Assembly: GCA_002505495.1 (NCBI GenBank)
Contig: DAVI01000073.1
Location: 11,073 to 17,508 of the forward strand
Reading direction: 5' to 3'
Source of the DNA: Euryarchaeota archaeon UBA59
Lineage (GTDB): Archaea; Thermoplasmatota; Poseidoniia; Poseidoniales; Thalassarchaeaceae
DNA: 6,436 nt
Part shown: piece after piece, positions 6,334 to 6,436 of the stretch
How the letters are laid out: the number at the start of each line of letters is the position of its first letter
Position numbering within the stretch: position 1 is the first letter of the stretch
The notes under the pieces: generated by a model
Seen by the model: the letters and a program-made list of their open reading frames with translations, nothing else
Database searches by the model: none
Told to the model about the DNA's origin: nothing
Program-made: the position numbers and the translations under genes

Positions 6334-6338
6334 CTCAC
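6334..6338 (-). promoter_or_regulatory. rtcB: Ribosome binding site deciding the rtcB start
   Basis: On the minus strand GTGAG lies four to five bases before ATG 6329 and matches the GGTGA core complementary to the archaeal 16S 3' end. The alternative GTG start at 6338 uses these same bases as its first codon and has no such motif upstream of it. Confidence 0.45.
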
Positions 6339-6392
6339 ACCCGTTTGGTCGGCTGACGGTGTCGCCCCCTCTTCAAGCGCTTTTCCCCTCTC

Positions 6393-6436
6393 CTACGCCG
6401 CATCCATGAAGTGTGGATTATCACTCGCGGCCTCCG
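6393..6436 (-). CDS. Possible C-terminal end of another minus-strand gene (partial)
   Basis: Reading the minus strand inward from the window edge, one frame gives EAASDNPHFMDAA followed by TAG at 6395-6393, 63 nt before ATG 6329. Its acidic, balanced composition looks like a protein tail. A second frame stays open for 33 codons to a TGA at 6337-6335, but its product is implausibly Arg-rich (RRPRV ... RRRRGEKR). Too little is visible to name a gene or to confirm that either frame is coding. On the + strand, ATG 6406 opens a divergent frame (MKCGLSLAAS) that is equally unproven. The sequence between 6339 and 6392 shows no TATA-like box for rtcB, which would fit co-transcription with an upstream gene. 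Confidence 0.25.
   Translation of the reverse strand, partial: EAASDNPHFMDAA

Noticed and set aside
1..6436. CRISPR array, insertion sequence ends, integrase or defence genes
   Set aside because: No regularly spaced direct repeats, no transposase-like frame and no toxin, nuclease or NTPase motif outside RtcB were seen.

Overview
The window most resembles archaeal DNA from the Thermoplasmatota, and within them a marine group II-like lineage (Candidatus Poseidoniales). This is inferred from gene style, not from a marker gene. The evidence is a very large Cys-poor, Asp- and Thr/Ser-rich surface protein with one C-terminal membrane anchor and a short acidic cytoplasmic tail ending in a Trp-rich helical module, an archaeal-type RtcB RNA ligase, a TATA-like promoter with A-rich flank, GTGA-type ribosome binding sites, and oligo-T rather than bacterial hairpin-plus-T terminators. 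No rRNA, tRNA, CRISPR array, insertion sequence or phage gene is visible.

Layout. Positions 1-4059 (+) hold the 3' part of one giant gene for a membrane-anchored extracellular beta-sandwich protein; its start lies upstream of the window. Its ectodomain contains two diverged copies of a roughly 390-residue multi-domain unit, followed by a CARDB-like domain, the membrane helix and the tail. Positions 4060-4341 have no convincing gene. This gap carries a run of short inverted repeats and an unusual cluster of CGCGCG blocks, an oligo-T stretch that may end the giant transcript, and a TATA-like box at 4322-4328. Two small genes follow on the + strand: a soluble coiled-coil protein (4342-4572) and a single-span membrane protein (4594-4785). 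A perfect 6-bp hairpin with a GCAA loop sits at 4352-4367, just where a transcript from the TATA-like box should begin. After a 74-nt convergent spacer comes a complete rtcB on the minus strand (4860-6329). The last ~100 nt lie upstream of rtcB and may hold the tail of another minus-strand gene.

The genes do not obviously form one pathway. RtcB (tRNA splicing and RNA repair ligase) is a housekeeping enzyme convergent with the others. The giant protein is a cell-surface component, and the two small proteins have no recognisable function. I did not find a clear new defence or mobile system. The most unusual points are the colinear duplication in the surface protein, the structured CG-rich intergenic region with the promoter-proximal GNRA hairpin, and a Cys-rich patch in RtcB beside its conserved HRKGATR motif.
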